Notes: a model not told the origin generated them from the sequence alone. DNA of 64,000 nt from Stercorarius parasiticus (GCA_013396915.1 VWZL01001289.1:248001-312000), one strand, 5' to 3'; counted from the first letter of the stretch, positions 1-64,000 are shown. A program made the numbers and translations.

Positions 1-3000
1 TAAGACACTTCTAGGAACGCTCTTATAACTGTTCTTCAAAGATGCATAAAGTGCCAAGTGATGCACCTGGAGCTCTATATGCAGTACGGCATCTGGGAAT
101 TTTACAGGCTGGATGGAACTGCTTGCAGTTGGATGGCTCCCAGTTGTACAGCTTTACTGTAGTGTCTTTCTATACTGCAATTTTTATATATGTTCATATT
201 TAAATTAAACACAGCTGTTTTGTTTTGATTTTTGTTTTGTTTCAGTTTTGGCCTTAAGAGTGATGTCCAGTCCCTAATGGTCAGATAATTTAAAAATTAC
301 ATGTATTCATGACTGAACTTTAGTCTCAGTTTTACAGTGTTGTCAGGTGTATGAATTATGTTTTTTCTCTGGCTTATGTATGTTGGCTTTATATTCTACC
401 AGTGGTCTGTTCTTACTTTAAGTTAATTTTATCTTATTGTCAGATCTCCAAAAAAATACTCTGTATAACTGGAAATGCAAATCTATTCTAGGTCTGCCAT
501 TGCGTGAGATTAGACTTGCAGGTGTCTAAAACTGCAAGAACACAATTTATAACACGATAAAGGTATTGTGTTGATTATGGACACATTAACTACCCAGAGA
601 TTCAGTCAAAGTCTAGTTTTGTTTTACAAAAAATCACCAAGCAAGATATAGGGTGAGCTGTTTTGCTAAAACTTATTGTATAAGAAGAAATAAATTAGGC
701 TTAGTCTTAGATATTATTAACTGTACACCTACAAGTACTAATCAAGAACTAGTTCATTGAATAGTGCCTGATAGTGGGGCTTTCTGAATCTTTGCCTGGA
801 AGCAAGGGCAAACCTTACTATAAAGAAGCCATAATTGTTAATCTTGCAGTTAATGTGTAGTCTGTTTTGTTGCTAAATCTAGAACAAGCCCAACTCCCAA
901 GCATGAAAGCTTCTGCTCTTTCATAAGCCAGGTCTTTAGATGAGTGGCCTAGCTTTTGGCTGAAAGCATGCTTCCTAAATACTTCTTGCTTTGATGCCAG
1001 GTTTTCTTTTAAAACCTTCATGGGTATCCTAAAGTTGGTATTCAGACAAATATTTTTGAGATTAAGATGAGGCAAAGGGTGAAACACTAAAGCAAAGAGA
1101 TATAAAAGCTACAAAAACTGAATCCACTTACTACTGAACTCCTGAAGGTCAGACACGGACTCAAGAAAGATGCCACAAACTTCTTATGGAAAGTTTCTTT
1201 TGTGTCATGACTTGTCTGCCTTAATTGTCTTGGGAGCATTTGTCTGCAGAAGTACTTTTGGTCAGAACAGATGCTGACTGCAGATCCTATTTTCCTCCAG
1301 TCTGACTGAACGAGAGGCAGTCTGTAGTTGTGTTCCTTGCGTTCCAAGGGTAATTCTTCCTTTTAATTTTAATGTCATTGGTACTGGACTTGAATTACGT
1401 ACAGAGTAGCCACTTGAATTAACCTAAGCAGAAGAGAGCGGGTTTTTGAATGAGAGACAGGTCAGTATGTTTTTTAGATATTTCATTTATGTAAAAGTTA
1501 CTTCCAAAATTGCTTTTACTTTTAAAGAGTTCACTTTTAAATGCCTTTAAAAAATCACTTACCATGTAGTATAGATTCAGGCGTAAGTCAGAGTGCAGAC
1601 TAAAGCCAGCTATTTTATTTGAAGAAATTGTGGAGAAGTAGAATTATTGTATTAAAAGATTTAGATGCTTAGACAGTGCCAAAAACCTCCCCCCCCAAAA
1701 AAGGAAAAGTGTTAAATAATCGTTTTTGTGTTATAAAAGATGTCTTTACATGTACAACTGTTAAACTTCATGCAGTATAATTTGTGGTAGTACTGGAATT
1801 CAGGATTTCTTGGTTTAATTTTTTCCACCCTTTCTGAAATTGGTTGGTTTTACTTAAACTGTTTTTACCATTCAAAAGCATAACATCAAAATCACAGCTT
1901 CATTAATTCTGTTTTGTAGTAGTGTACTATCCTAACTATGTAAGTAGGACTGAGGTTATTCAAGGAAACCATGAAATGAGCAGCTACTTACTAGCAGTTT
2001 AAGAATAGGTTTATTTTTTTATTTGTTTTACACAATATAAAAACTTCATTTAAAAAATCATTTGAGCATAAACTGTGAGTGGAAATTCTTGAGGCTTTTT
2101 TAATAGCTTTCTGTGTAGCTGATTTGAGTGGTCCGCTTTGAAGCATTCACTGCAAAGTCTGTCTCCAATTAGATAAGATAAAATCTTAGGAAAGGGGGTT
2201 CTCATCAAGTAAGGAGTTGTGAACATTGCTCACATCTTAAGAAAGATGCTTTGTTTTTGAAAACAAAGTAGAGAATTTTGCACCACATGAGCAGCTACAA
2301 CTTTAATGTCCTTTAGCAAAATTTACAGCCAAGTTTAATGTGAAGTATTGCTTCTCCACTACTTTTTTTTTTTTCCCCCTACCTCTCTCATTTTGCATCA
2401 GTCCCTGAATAGTAATGGCTTAATGAAAGTGTTGAAATGGACAATGAAGCCAGTATATTCAACTTTAACTGAAGTCTCACTGCTGTTAACTGATTATTCT
2501 GGAAAATACTAACCAATGATTCTTGATTTTATTTTTCTTCTTTTGCACTGAGTAATATTTCTCTAACGCATTTCAATTAATCTCAATGCTTTCATTCTTA
2601 TTAGTCTAATTCTAGTTCCTCCTGCAAGTTACAATGCAAAAAAAAAAGGCCTTTAGCTGAAATAAAATGAAAAAGTAAGATTGTTAACTTCAAGTACAGA
2701 GGACTTTCTTTTATTTAGCAAGAAAACTCATTGTTCATGCAAAGGAGTTGGGAATAACTCTTTTTATTGGTGAGAACTGTGTGGGCAGGGAGGCCATTGA
2801 GAAAACAAATCTTTATACTCCCAGCTTGAAAGTTTATCTGACAAACCAAAAAGTGGGTTTAGCAGCCGTGGAGAAAAAAAATAAATACTACTACTGAGAT
2901 GAGCAATGTTGCATGCAGCCCAGGACATGGTCTCACTTGTGAACTGTGCAGTCAAGTATATGACGATAAGTAATTCGTTTGGGAAAATCGTCAAAATTTA

Positions 3001-4260
3001 TCTAATTTGATATATAGCTGTTGCCTTCTGTCACAGTACTGAATACTGTGTGTGAGAAATATAAGCAGGTGTGCCATTTAAATAGACAGTAAATATATTA
3101 GCACCATATATTACACTCTGAGTTCAGTTATTGAGCATGTCCTTCTTCCTAGCTCTTCCATTCTCTTCTTCATGACTTTTTTCCTACTTTCTCTCTTGCA
3201 TTACTGTTTTATTTCTCCTCCCATCTTGCTTTATACCACAGGTTCTGCAGCTTTTTCTTTAAATACCTTTGTTGCTCACCTTCTATTGACTTTACTTGAC
3301 TTGAGCTTCCAAATACTTCAGTCCCTTTAAAGATTATACCTTCACCCGTGAGCATTTTTCAAAAGTCTAGGGCTTACTACCACGCTCTCAGGAAACAAAC
3401 TTTTGTTTTCTTCCATTGCTAGAAAACAGAGGCCATGAGTGTTTCCACTTATCACTTCCTTCTGGCCACGACTCTGCGTTCAAACTGGTGTAAATTCTGT
3501 CCTGAACCACTGTGGAATCCAGTACCCAAATTTCCAGCAGTGAGAGGAGAGTCTGGTCTCTGTTCCTGCCTTTTATCCCCAGGCCCATGCTGCTTTCTTG
3601 TTCTGGACTGTTACAGTGGAGTTTTTCCCTTAGATTGTTGCGTTTTCCAAGGAATTGCTTGCCTTGCCTCCACCGTTTTGTTTTCCAAATGACAACGGAT
3701 AAAACTTACATCAGTCTCACTTCCCTTCACTGACACATATGGAATCTGTCATTTCACAAGAAGCTGCATAATTATGAGCTTGATTCTGTGAAATGACGAG
3801 TGCCTTACTTCCCGTAAGAGGCGAGAAGATTTGACAAATAAAGGGGCTTCAGAAATATTATTGAAAGATAATGGCAATACCTAGATATGATTGAAACAAC
3901 GATTCTCATTCGCATACTGTGACTTGGCTCAATTCTCCCACACCCAGCGCCTGTTTCCCCTCTCCTGCACTCACACCTCTTTTTTAAAAGTAATTTCTCT
4001 TTTTGAAATAGAGAAATAGAATTCTTCTCCTGTAAAAAGCCAAGTCAATACAAGAAGAGAAAATATTCTCAGGCTTCCAGGACAGTAATAAATTACAGAA
4101 ATCTAAAAATAACTGTTTTCTAACAAACTTTCACGTTAACAGACTTAGCAGATTATGCTTTACAATTTATTTTTCCTGCGACATCGCTCACTTACATATT
4201 GGCATAATTTTGTTACACGTTTATTTTCCTAGACCCAAACTCAGAATTCTTTTCTTACAG
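1..4260 (+). other. GLDC: GLDC intron 3 (3' part)
   Basis: I searched this stretch for exon 3 of GLDC (the GMGYYNCSVP region) and did not find it, so it is taken as intron. It is AT-rich with short homopolymers such as C8 near 1691. Small open frames around 820-1350, 2764-2994 and 3388-3733 have no recognisable domains and are probably chance. No mobile element was recognised. Confidence 0.7.
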
Positions 4261-28377
<24,117 letters not shown>

Positions 28378-28870
28378 GACTGCTTCCAGCTGCCTGGATT
28401 TCCAAGTCCATCAGGATGGTCTTTTCCTCCCAGACCTGATAGGGGATTTATATACTGTGTATATTTTGGATAATCATGATGTTTGTTAATTGAATCACTG
28501 CTCAGTTAAAATGTAAATACAATCAATATGTTAAATGCAAACAAAATGTGACTGTTCCACAGCAGTTGATGTTGAAGTTACCTTGATTAAGTATTTTGTC
28601 TGTTTTGTGCTAAAGTTTTAACAATTAACACCCAATTTGCAAAGTGGCATAGAAGATACGGTTAAAAAAAGTAGGAGAGATGCAGCTGCATAAGGCAATA
28701 GTAATGAATATTAACTGCAGGAGTAATTGTTTATGTTTTGTAAAAAAAGATGAAGTAGATATTGTTTAATTTACTTCATGTATTAACCACTAGCATTGCT
28801 AGTGTTAATATTTCAGACTGTTTTTTTTACCTACCAATGTTAGTAATCTAATAAAATCGGTCAGAATTTT
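28378..28870 (+). other. GLDC: GLDC 3'UTR, end approximate
   Basis: This AT-rich sequence runs from the GLDC stop to just past AATAAA at 28850. The 3' end was placed about 15 bases after the signal and is an estimate. A second AATAAA near 29022 could give a longer form. Confidence 0.7.
28850..28855 (+). terminator. GLDC: Poly(A) signal AATAAA for GLDC
   Basis: Canonical AATAAA lies 473 bases after the stop, with T/G-containing sequence (gttgtcatgtt) within 30 bases. It is the first perfect signal after the stop on this strand that I found. Confidence 0.7.
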
Positions 28871-29021
28871 AAACGTTGTCATGTTCAGCATTTTAACTTT
28901 TCAGCTGCATTTATCCAACAGAGCAGTCTTAAATCATGAAGCTTAAGTTCTGACTTGTCAGAATTGCCAAAGCAGTAACAGCTTCTACACGAAGCAAAAT
29001 ACTGGCAGAGATTAATATTGA

Positions 29022-29027
29022 AATAAA
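29022..29027 (+). terminator. Possible second poly(A) signal downstream of GLDC
   Basis: A second AATAAA follows within about 170 bases of the first, in gaaataaatctc. It may allow alternative 3' ends; usage cannot be judged from sequence alone. Confidence 0.3.
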
Positions 29028-29718
29028 TCTCTGATATTTTAATGATCTAGAATTACCAGTTTGACTGAGCATTAGCAAACTTAACTTTTTTCAATATCAC
29101 ATCAATTTTTCCTTGTAGCTCCATCTACACTTGTTCCAGAGAAGGCATGAAAACACCTTTTCTAACAGACTGTGAACTGCTTAGCATGAGTCAGATCTTG
29201 TCTTCTCCTTCCACAGTTCCCCAAATCTGGATACTGGCTTTGGTTTATACAGTGCACGCAATATGCCTTGTTTTGTCATCCAAGCCTACAGCTTGTGTAA
29301 AAACTGATTCACAGCTTTAGCTCTGGCCCTCCAATACTGATGGAACCCCAAGAGCAGACGCCTATTGCCACGCACTATGCAGACCTTAAACAGGAGCCTC
29401 TTCTAATCCATTCCCGGTGGCATTTATATAAAATCGATCATCTCACCAGTTAACACAGACAGACAGAGTGCCATTCATCTGCGTTTGATGCGGGTGAGTG
29501 CCCCTGTAGAGACAAACTCACTCAGCCACACACAGCAGGGTTCTGGTGAATGAGGAAGCAGGTGCTGGGGTAACGCTCAGGCTGGGAAAAGGACTGCACA
29601 GTTTTGAACCTTACAACCAGCACCGACTCGACCTCCTCTTGAAGGTCTACACGCATGTTGATGCCTGGGAGCTTTCTCACACAAATGAGGCTTCTGTTCA
29701 CAGTACGATTTCAAGTAC

Positions 29719-29724
29719 TTTATT
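29719..29724 (-). terminator. UHRF2: Possible distal UHRF2 poly(A) signal
   Basis: The plus strand tttatt reads AATAAA on the minus strand, about 2.47 kb after the UHRF2 stop. Use of this site would give a long 3'UTR ending about 0.85 kb from the GLDC 3' end. Confidence 0.3.
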
Positions 29725-31914
29725 TTTGTGTCCTTCATGGTGAAAGTTTTAGGACTGCAACTTTTTCACTACCTACCTTATGACTTCAATGGGGGCTTTA
29801 ATTACATGAAGAGACTGCAGATGACAGGCGACAGGAATGAATTTCATTAAAGGAAGGTAAGGCCAGATAGCAGCTTTGATGTGAAAAGCTGCATCTATGT
29901 CCTAAAATGTCTAAATACATAGTGAAGAAAACTAATAATTTTATACTCTAGACTTTTTACTATTGAAAAGGGTGCCTTTCAGTAGCTACTGACTGATAGA
30001 GCACTGAGCGTGTAAAAAATTGTGAAAAAACACTGCAAACTCGTAATGTGAGGAAAGGACGGTCTTTCTGTGTTGCCAGTCTAACTCCACAAAGTCTTGT
30101 CAACCTACAGTAATATTTGTTAAAGGCAGTTTCATGCTTCTTGATTGTGTCTGTCACTGAAAAGATATACTAAAAAATTAATTTACATATTTCTGTATTA
30201 TGCAGAGAACTTCCCGTTGTTGATCTCAAACTGATGAATTTATCTCATCAATTAATTGTTAAAAGCTACCAAATGAAAAAAAACATTAAAAGGTATAAAA
30301 TACTTCACAGCACTCAAATATCAAGTAAAAAGCCACAGGTCTTACATGCTTACTGCACAGATGCAATGATGGCTACAAAGGTAAAATTACATCTGTTTTC
30401 CCCATAAAATACTGAACTTCTATGCTGTAAAACACAGAAGCTTAACAGGATCTAACAATCTGTCTGCAGCTCTTTTAAACTATGCTTAACACTAATACCA
30501 ATTCACCTACTGAACAAAGGCTGAACTCTCATTTTAGTAAGCACAGTGGAGTTAAATCTTTCAAAGCTGTTCAGCAATGCCTGCTTTTTTTATATCTGAC
30601 TAGAGAGATAGTACCAGCATTATGTATTTTGGATGCAACTAAAATCCTAAGTAGAATGGCGGGGGAGAGAGGGAGTGTGAGGGGAGAGAAGTTACTTATT
30701 TTGTATGAAGTGAGTAAGCCATTGAGCTAACTTTCAGCCACAAAAACCAGCACTGCCATGTGCATCTCAATTCATTACCACACCAGGTTAAGGGTAAGAT
30801 CTTAAATTACAGAGAATGACATATATACCTCCATATATACTTCTATATATGCGGGGCACCCACAGCTCCCAGCTGTCTCTGGCAGCAAGCACCGCCAACG
30901 CCAGTCCCTCTGACTCCAGTACATGGGTTGTGCGCTAACAAGCTTCCTTCAAACACTCAGTAGAGACCAGAGCAGCTACATGACAGCTGCTGCTACGGAG
31001 TATGTATGAGCCCATGGGTATCGATGTCAGGTTAGGGTTTGGTTTTGTTTTCCTTAACTAACAATGTTTTTTCCATTGAGAAATGAGTTAAGGTATACAA
31101 AGTCTCATGTCTGAAAAATAAGAAGCTCCCCTAAAGAAAGCATTTAGTAATTTGGGAAAGAAATCTATAAAAATGTTATGATTAAAATAAGTGGGTAATA
31201 GTAAAAACAAAATTAGCAACTTTTCTGAATCATAAAATATTTAATAAGGTATATTTTTGGGGGGGGATATATTGTATATAAAATTTCAGATCACAATATG
31301 AAGCGATTTGAACCCTCTCCAAGCTAGCACTGCCTTCAATGCCATGTAGATGTATTGCCACTGATACAAGAACTACTAAAAGCATACAGTTTAACTAATA
31401 CAGAAGTGGCTTTTTTTATATGAAATATTTTTTACACAACTAGAGTGTCTTGAATACCCTCTTTAAGTGCAAAAAACACAGATCACTTTACACTAATGCA
31501 GCAACAATGCATTCATATTGTTCTCATTAGTCATTAGTAGTCAACTTGCATAAGATACAAGAAAAGCACAATGAAGCTCACAAAAATAGACTAAAAATCA
31601 GCCTGTTCTTGCAAAAAAAAAAAAAAATACAGCATAATGGAAGAAAAAGACAAAAAAGGATTATGCACACCACAGAATTTGCTGTTCTTTAATCCAGCTG
31701 GCTTAAGTGCTGTTTCTGTTTTTTGCTGTTTTTTGTGGGTTTTTGTTTTGGTTTGGGGGTTTTTTTGTAAATCAAACCACATGGACCAGGCACAACTAAT
31801 ATTCAGGAGGCAGTGTGTAGCTAAAACTTCACTAACTTTTTGTCATCCCCACAATTTTTTTTCCTCTGTCCTGAGGTAGTTACAAAAAAAAAAAATCATA
31901 AATTAAGCATCAGC

Positions 31915-32193
31915 TAGGCCAGTAAGAGCTGAAGCTTTTATTTTTTTTTTTTTTCCTCCTTAAAAACTATTTGTTAACTGGCCAAAACTACCCTTGATGT
32001 TAAAAGACAGCTGAGAATTAGAGTTCTCACTACACCAAAAAGATGGCTATGAGGGGAAGAGGGTTAGCTGCTTCAAAATGTGACAATATATCGAGTCCCA
32101 TCAAGCTGGCTGGTCCACTGTTGAATTTCCCATGTTTATTCTCCTTTACTGTCTATAAAGTCACTGTGAGAAGAATGGAAGGATCTCAGCACA
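31915..32193 (-). other. UHRF2: UHRF2 3'UTR, short-form estimate
   Basis: Sequence from the stop to just past the proximal AATAAA. A longer form reaching about 29.7 kb is possible. Confidence 0.4.
31937..31942 (-). terminator. UHRF2: Likely proximal UHRF2 poly(A) signal
   Basis: AATAAA on the minus strand lies about 250 bases after the stop. A T-rich downstream element follows 45-60 bases later on that strand. An A-rich run directly upstream makes the signal less certain. Confidence 0.45.
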
Positions 32194-58957
<26,764 letters not shown>

Positions 58958-61149
58958 CTGTCAAAAACAAAGAAAAAGTCAAATGCCACGTATCTTAGAA
59001 AAGTGCATTACTGTACCTACAGCAAAAAATTATTTCTGCATATGAACACTGCCCTCTTGAAAATGATTTTTTCTTACAATGATGTATTTCACTATCTAGG
59101 GCAATGGGATTTCTTCTGCTGTACAAACAAGCAGTAAAGAAAATGACTGATCAGCACCTTCTCTTATTTTCTCCCCTCCTGTTCCCAACATGCCACCTGC
59201 ACACTCTCCCTACAGATGGAGCCTTGCACAATCTCAAGTTGAAGTGTTCTTAAATACAGCCATGGAGGAATTCCAGTTAGGTAACTAGCAAAAGTCAAAT
59301 GAAGATGAAACTACAATTTGGAACAGCTCTCTTCCCCTTAAATTAAATTTTCAGTTGGATAGAAAAATTAGTAGTCTGACACCACAGACAAGCCCAAATC
59401 ACCAGTTGTTTCACAGCAGCAGTTTAGCTGACTCAAAAAGAAACACTAACTTTCTGTTTCAGCTCACTTGGAAATCTGGACCTATGAAACAAAACCATTG
59501 GCATTGGTTCCTCAATCAGGGAAAAAATGCTTTTACATAAGCAAGAAGGAAAACAAGAGGAAAACACTGAGTAGCCTAAACTAGATATGAAAGAGGAGAG
59601 GGAAGAAACACTGAATACTTGTAGCAGCAGTAACACCTACAGAAGAAATGTCTGAAACCAGTAGAAGGTCCAGAGAAATGAGACAAGACTTCAGAAGAGA
59701 ACATTAGCACAGCCCAAAGAATTTGCACATTAAAAGAAAAAATAATTCATTTATATTTTCTGTCATCTAGAAATGCCATGGAAGTGAATTTGAGCTTAAA
59801 CTAGTTTTATACAATAATTAATAAAGTACTTCCAAATGTCTCTGGAAATCATATTTTATCTGACAGAAGTAACTGGCTTTGAATCAGAAGACAAGGAAGA
59901 CTATTTGAGAGTTCGGAGTTGGAAGTAGGAAGTTGGAGAACCTAGAAACCTGAGATAAAAGAACATTTTTCTTAAAGTTTAGAATGGGCCAGAAAATTTT
60001 CTTTTGAGCATCATTCTGGAAGAAAAGAATTACCACAGGTTATAGAAGTTCAGGAACTGAAACAGCTGGAATATCAACACTTGGGAGAAATTTTCGTGTA
60101 AGTCCATAGGCAAACTATCTGAGGAACTTCTGAACAATGCCTACTCAAAAGGGCGATTGGTCTAGAAGGACAGTGTGATAAGGACAGACAAACTTATCCC
60201 TGTTGTAATCTTTGCTGAAAGTACACAAAAGGCATTAGTTGTACAAAAAGTAACACTTTCATTCTCTGGGACAAAATCTTACTGAATATGTCCGTGATAT
60301 CACAAGCAAGTTCCTTAATAAGGAATTTGAAGAGCAGCCCTACTACAAAAATGAAAACAAACTAGTCCCCCGAGTCCCCCTACAGCCCTTCAGAGACAGC
60401 ATGAACATTACATTCTTCCACAACTGCTAAGCAGACAGAATATCAGACAACAAGAGAAGGGCGCAAGCATTTGAGAAAACACTGCGTGTTCCCATGAAAG
60501 ATTTAACCCTTAGGAAAACACAGAATTTTTTTCATACTGCTGCCTGATACATTTTTAGGGGAGACTAGAATTTGTCAATCCCCAAACACAGACAACTACC
60601 CCAGGTTTCTCTAACTGACATGACAGAACAATATTCAAGGACAAGCTTACATACTCTCTCAGCTTTACTTTTTAATTTTTCTTCACCATGAGTGATTATG
60701 TAAGTTGCTGCCTTCAGCAGCTATGTATCTTACCAGTTCCTTGTAAGTTAGTTTGCTTGGATGACATAAGCAATCAAAGTAAATATTTCTTTTAGTAGTT
60801 TATTCTTGAATAGAAAGATGAGGTGGATCCCTGATGTATTCAGAGGAGTTCTCGATACTTACACATTTTTCCTAGGCATACTGAGAAGGAAAGGAAAGAC
60901 TAAGGGTTTGTAGAAATCCAGCCCCTTCCTACTGAGGAAAAAATTGCCCTCCCAACTGAACAGACTTTACAGAAAATTTGATCCACATGGGCAAAATATC
61001 AGTGTAAAACCTCTGTGGAGAAAAACTCCAGACTGAAAGTCTTATAAGAAAGGGGGACTGGAATACCAAGCACTGTGCTGTATCTACAGTCTTTTTCGAG
61101 GACCTTAAAGAATATTTTTATCTTCAAAGGTGGAAACAACTAGACTTAA
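58958..61149 (-). other. UHRF2: UHRF2 intron upstream of the PHD exon
   Basis: I looked for tandem Tudor exons here on the minus strand and found none. It is plain AT-rich sequence up to the CR1 copy. Confidence 0.5.
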
Positions 61150-64000
61150 GAGAGGGAATGGGAAGGAGTTTTGAGTAACAAAGAAGAGTTAGGACCTGCT
61201 GATGTATTACAAACCAACAGGGAAACACCTGCAAAATGCCTCAAAGGAATTATAGCTTTTTACTTGAAAAAAGTGACATGGTCAATAGCCCAGCTGAAAC
61301 ATCTCTACAACAATGCACGTAGCATGCATAACAAACCAGACGAATTAGAAGCAACTACACAGATGGAAAGCTATGATCTAATTGCTATTACTGAAACCAG
61401 GTGGGATGAATCACATGACTGGAGAGCTACAATCGATGGTTACAAACTGTTCAGGAGGGACAGGCAAGGAAGCGGGCCTCGGAGATTTGCACACATTTGA
61501 TGCACTGATTGCACAGAGCAGTCTTTGAAAAACAGTGATGAATAGGTCAAGAGCTTGTGGGTGAAAATTAGAGGCCAAGCCAACAAAGGAAACATCATGG
61601 CTGATGTTTATTACAGGCCCTCAGATTGAGGGGAACCTCCTGACAAGTGTTTTTACTTCAACTATAGGAAGCATCATGCTTGCAGGCTCTGATCCAGCTG
61701 TGGGACTTGAGCCACCCTGACATCTGCTGGAAGAGCATCACAGAAAGCTGTAAGCAGTCCAGGACCTGGACTCTCCAGTCCTGGAGAGCACCACAGATAA
61801 TTTCTTAATCCAGGTGACAGACAGACCAACCAACCAGAGGAGAAGCATTACTGGACCAGTTGCTTACCAACACAGACGAACTAATTACAGAGGTCCAGAT
61901 CAGTGGCACCCTGGGCTGCAGTGATCATGCCCTGGTGGAATTCACAATCTTGAGGGATATGGGCCAAACTAATGTTAAAGTCAGGACCCTGAATTTTAGG
62001 ACACTAAACTTCTAGTTGTCTAAGGAATTAGTGGATGCAATCCCCTGGGAAACTGCCCTCAGGGATAAAGGAGCAGAACAGAGCTGGCAGCTCTTTAAGG
62101 ACATTTTTCTTAGAGCATGAGAGCTCTCAGTTCCCATGTGTAAGCAATCAGGCAAGGCAGGCGGGAGACCAGAATGGCTGAGTAAGGACCTCCTGGTCAA
62201 ACTGAAGCATAGGAAGGGAAATAAGCATAAGAAGGGAAATTCACAGGCCGTGGAAGCAGGGACACGTATCCTGGCAAGAATACAGGGGTGCTGCCTGGAT
62301 GTGTAGGGATGGGATTGGGAAAGCTAAGGCATAGTTGGAGCTGGATTTGGCAAGGGATGCAGAGAATAATAATGGCTTTACAGGTACATTGGTCAGAAAA
62401 GGAAGATAAAAGAAAATGTACCACCCTCCATTCCCCTCTCTGCCCTCATAAACGAGACAGGAAAACTAGTGACAACCAACATGGAGAAGGCTGAGGAACG
62501 CAGCAGTTTTTTTGCCTCAGTTTTCACTCTTCCCACATGTCCCAAGTCCTTGAATTTCAAGGCAGGGACTCGAGGAGCGAAGTCCCTCCCACTTTAAGAG
62601 AAGCTCAGGTTTGTGACCACCTGAGGAACCTGAACATACATATGTCTATGGGACCTGACAAGATGCATCCCAGGGTCCTGAGGGAATTGGCTGATGTAGT
62701 CGCTAAGCCACTCTCCATCATATCTGAAATGCCATGGCAGTCAGGGAAAGTCGCCGGTGACTAGAAGAAAAGGAATATTGTCCCCTTTTTTAAAAAGAGT
62801 AGAAGGAAAACCCTAGGAATTATTGAGCAGCCTCATCACAGTGCCCAGTAAGACCATAGAACAGAGACTCCTGGAAGACACGTCAAAGCATATGGAAGAC
62901 AGGGAGGTAATTAAAGACAGCCAACATGGCTTCACCAAGGGCAAACCGTGCCTACAGAGTGGCCCTCTACAAAGGACTGTATGCATGGGTGGACAAGGGA
63001 AGAACTACAGATGTCATCTACCTGGACTTCTGTAAGACCTTTGATATGGTCCCCCACAACATTCTTACAGTTAAATTGGAGAGATACAGGTTTGATTATT
63101 AACTATTAGATGGATAATTACTTGGTTGGATGGCCGCATCCAAAGAGCAGATGGTCCACATCCAATGGCTCAATGTCTAAGTGGAAACCAGTAACAAGCA
63201 GTGTCCCTGAACGGTCCATACTGGGAACCATACTATTTAACACCTTCATCAATGACATAGATAGTGGGATTGAATGCACCCTTGACAAGTTTGCAGATGA
63301 CAAAGCTGAATGGTGGTTAATACATCAGTGGGAAAGGATGTCATCCAGAGAGACCTTGACAGGCTTGAGGAGCAGGCCCATGTGAACCTCATGAAGTTCA
63401 ACAAGGCCAAGTGCAAGGCCCTACACAGGACAATCCCTAATCCAGTACAGGCTGGGGATGAATGGATTGAGAGCAACCCTGCAGAGAAGCATCTGGGGAT
63501 ACTGGTGGGTTGAAAAATAGGATATGAGCTGGCAAGGTGCACTTGCAGCTCAGAAAGCCAATCATACCCTGGGCTGCATAAGAAGAAGTATGGCCAGCAA
63601 ATCGAGGGAGGGGATTTTCCTTCTCTGCTCTTGTGAGACCCCATCTAGAGTACTGCGTCCAGCTCTGGGGTTCCCAGTACAAGAAAGACATGGACCTGTT
63701 CTAACAGAGAGCCATGAAAACAATCAAAGGGCTGGAACACCTCTCCTGTGAAGACAGGCTGAGAGAGCTGTGTTTGTTCAGCATGGACAAGAAAAGGCTT
63801 AGGGGAGATCTTATTGTGGCCTTTCAGTATTTAAAGGGGCCTTATAAGAAAGAGAGGGAAGACTTTTTACCCAGGCCTGTAGTGACAGGACATGCAGCAA
63901 CAGTTTTAAATTGAAAGAGCGTAGATTTAGATTGGATACGAGGAAAAAAAAATTACAATGAGGCTGGTGAAACACTGGAACAGGTTGCGCAGAGAAGTTG
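61150..64000 (+). mobile_element. Long decayed CR1 LINE, antisense within UHRF2; runs off the window
   Basis: The copy covers most of ORF2. The endonuclease part reads LKHLYNNARSMHNKPDELEA and DLIAITETRWDESHDW, and later LGCSDHALVEF, the conserved SDH motif near 61911-61946. The reverse-transcriptase part reads [20 protein letters not shown] near 62650, [14 protein letters not shown] near 63030 and a catalytic FADD (63294-63305). It ends in the C-terminal ORF2 stretch (ctggaacaggttgcgcag). ORF2 is broken into several frames by stops and indels, so it cannot be active. The 5' limit is approximate. Confidence 0.93.

Larger units (their letters stand above)
28871..31910. other. GLDC-UHRF2 intergenic region, possibly partly UHRF2 3'UTR
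   Basis: About 3 kb between the convergent genes. No coding exon or mobile element was recognised. It contains candidate poly(A) signals for both strands, a G8 run near 31259 and an A15 run near 31613. Small frames (29546-29743, 30482-30730) have no recognisable features. If UHRF2 uses its distal signal, much of this is its 3'UTR. Confidence 0.6.

Noticed and set aside
1..60. Resemblance of the first bases to GLDC exon 3 (TLLxNLL-like)
   Set aside because: The frame has a stop, no donor of the right phase follows, and the conserved YYNCSVP block is absent.
3435..3733. Overlapping 85- and 73-codon frames in GLDC intron 3
   Set aside because: No similarity to GLDC exons and no flanking splice signals in register; probably chance.
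58958..61149. Search for UHRF2 tandem Tudor exons
   Set aside because: No minus-strand frame with Tudor motifs and splice sites was found, so the exons are taken to be beyond 64000.

Overview
This is a stretch of bird nuclear DNA, almost certainly from a region homologous to human 9p24, which in birds is part of the Z chromosome. It carries the 3' parts of two vertebrate genes that face each other tail to tail. GLDC, the P-protein of the mitochondrial glycine cleavage system, is on the + strand from 4261 to about 28.9 kb. UHRF2, a nuclear E3 ubiquitin ligase that reads methylated and hydroxymethylated DNA, is on the - strand from 58957 down to about 32 kb. The avian assignment rests on three chicken-repeat-1 (CR1) LINE copies, two of them with the typical ATTCTGTG-type 3' end, on an endogenous retroviral LTR of a type common in birds, and on short vertebrate-style exons in long AT-rich introns. 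The protein sequences are vertebrate and very close to the human ones. The window has no bacterial features (operons, Shine-Dalgarno sites, CRISPR).

Layout. 1-4260 is GLDC intron sequence; exons 1-3 lie upstream of the window. 4261-28377 holds 22 GLDC coding exons, exons 4-25 if the gene has the human 25-exon structure. Every junction is in frame. The 2593 coding bases equal what remains of a 3063-base human-type reading frame after c.470, so numbering can be carried over and the PLP lysine falls at residue 754. 28378 to about 28870 is the GLDC 3'UTR. About 28.9-31.9 kb is a short intergenic or overlapping-3'UTR zone. 32194-58957 holds 11 UHRF2 coding exons: part of the PHD finger region, the whole SRA domain with its thumb loop and NKR finger, a linker, and the C3HC4 RING. 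The ubiquitin-like and tandem Tudor exons lie beyond 64000. 58958-64000 is UHRF2 intron whose last 2.8 kb is a long decayed CR1 copy.

Mobile DNA is modest. GLDC introns contain two CR1 3' ends (about 4500-4880 and 13022-13836), an endogenous retroviral 5' LTR with a decayed primer-binding site and leader (about 15.4-16.9 kb), and a very old antisense LINE reverse-transcriptase relic (18568-18600). UHRF2 introns contain a second such relic (51961-52050) and the long CR1 at the right edge.

The two genes do not work in a common pathway. Their pairing is conserved positional linkage. GLDC with AMT, GCSH and DLD degrades glycine in mitochondria; UHRF2 links DNA methylation state to ubiquitination in the nucleus. 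I see no undescribed multi-gene system here. The most useful unusual points are a GC-AG intron in GLDC, an 89-bp intron next to a 42-bp exon, retroviral PBS remnants showing the LTR is not a solo LTR, and the close convergent 3' ends.
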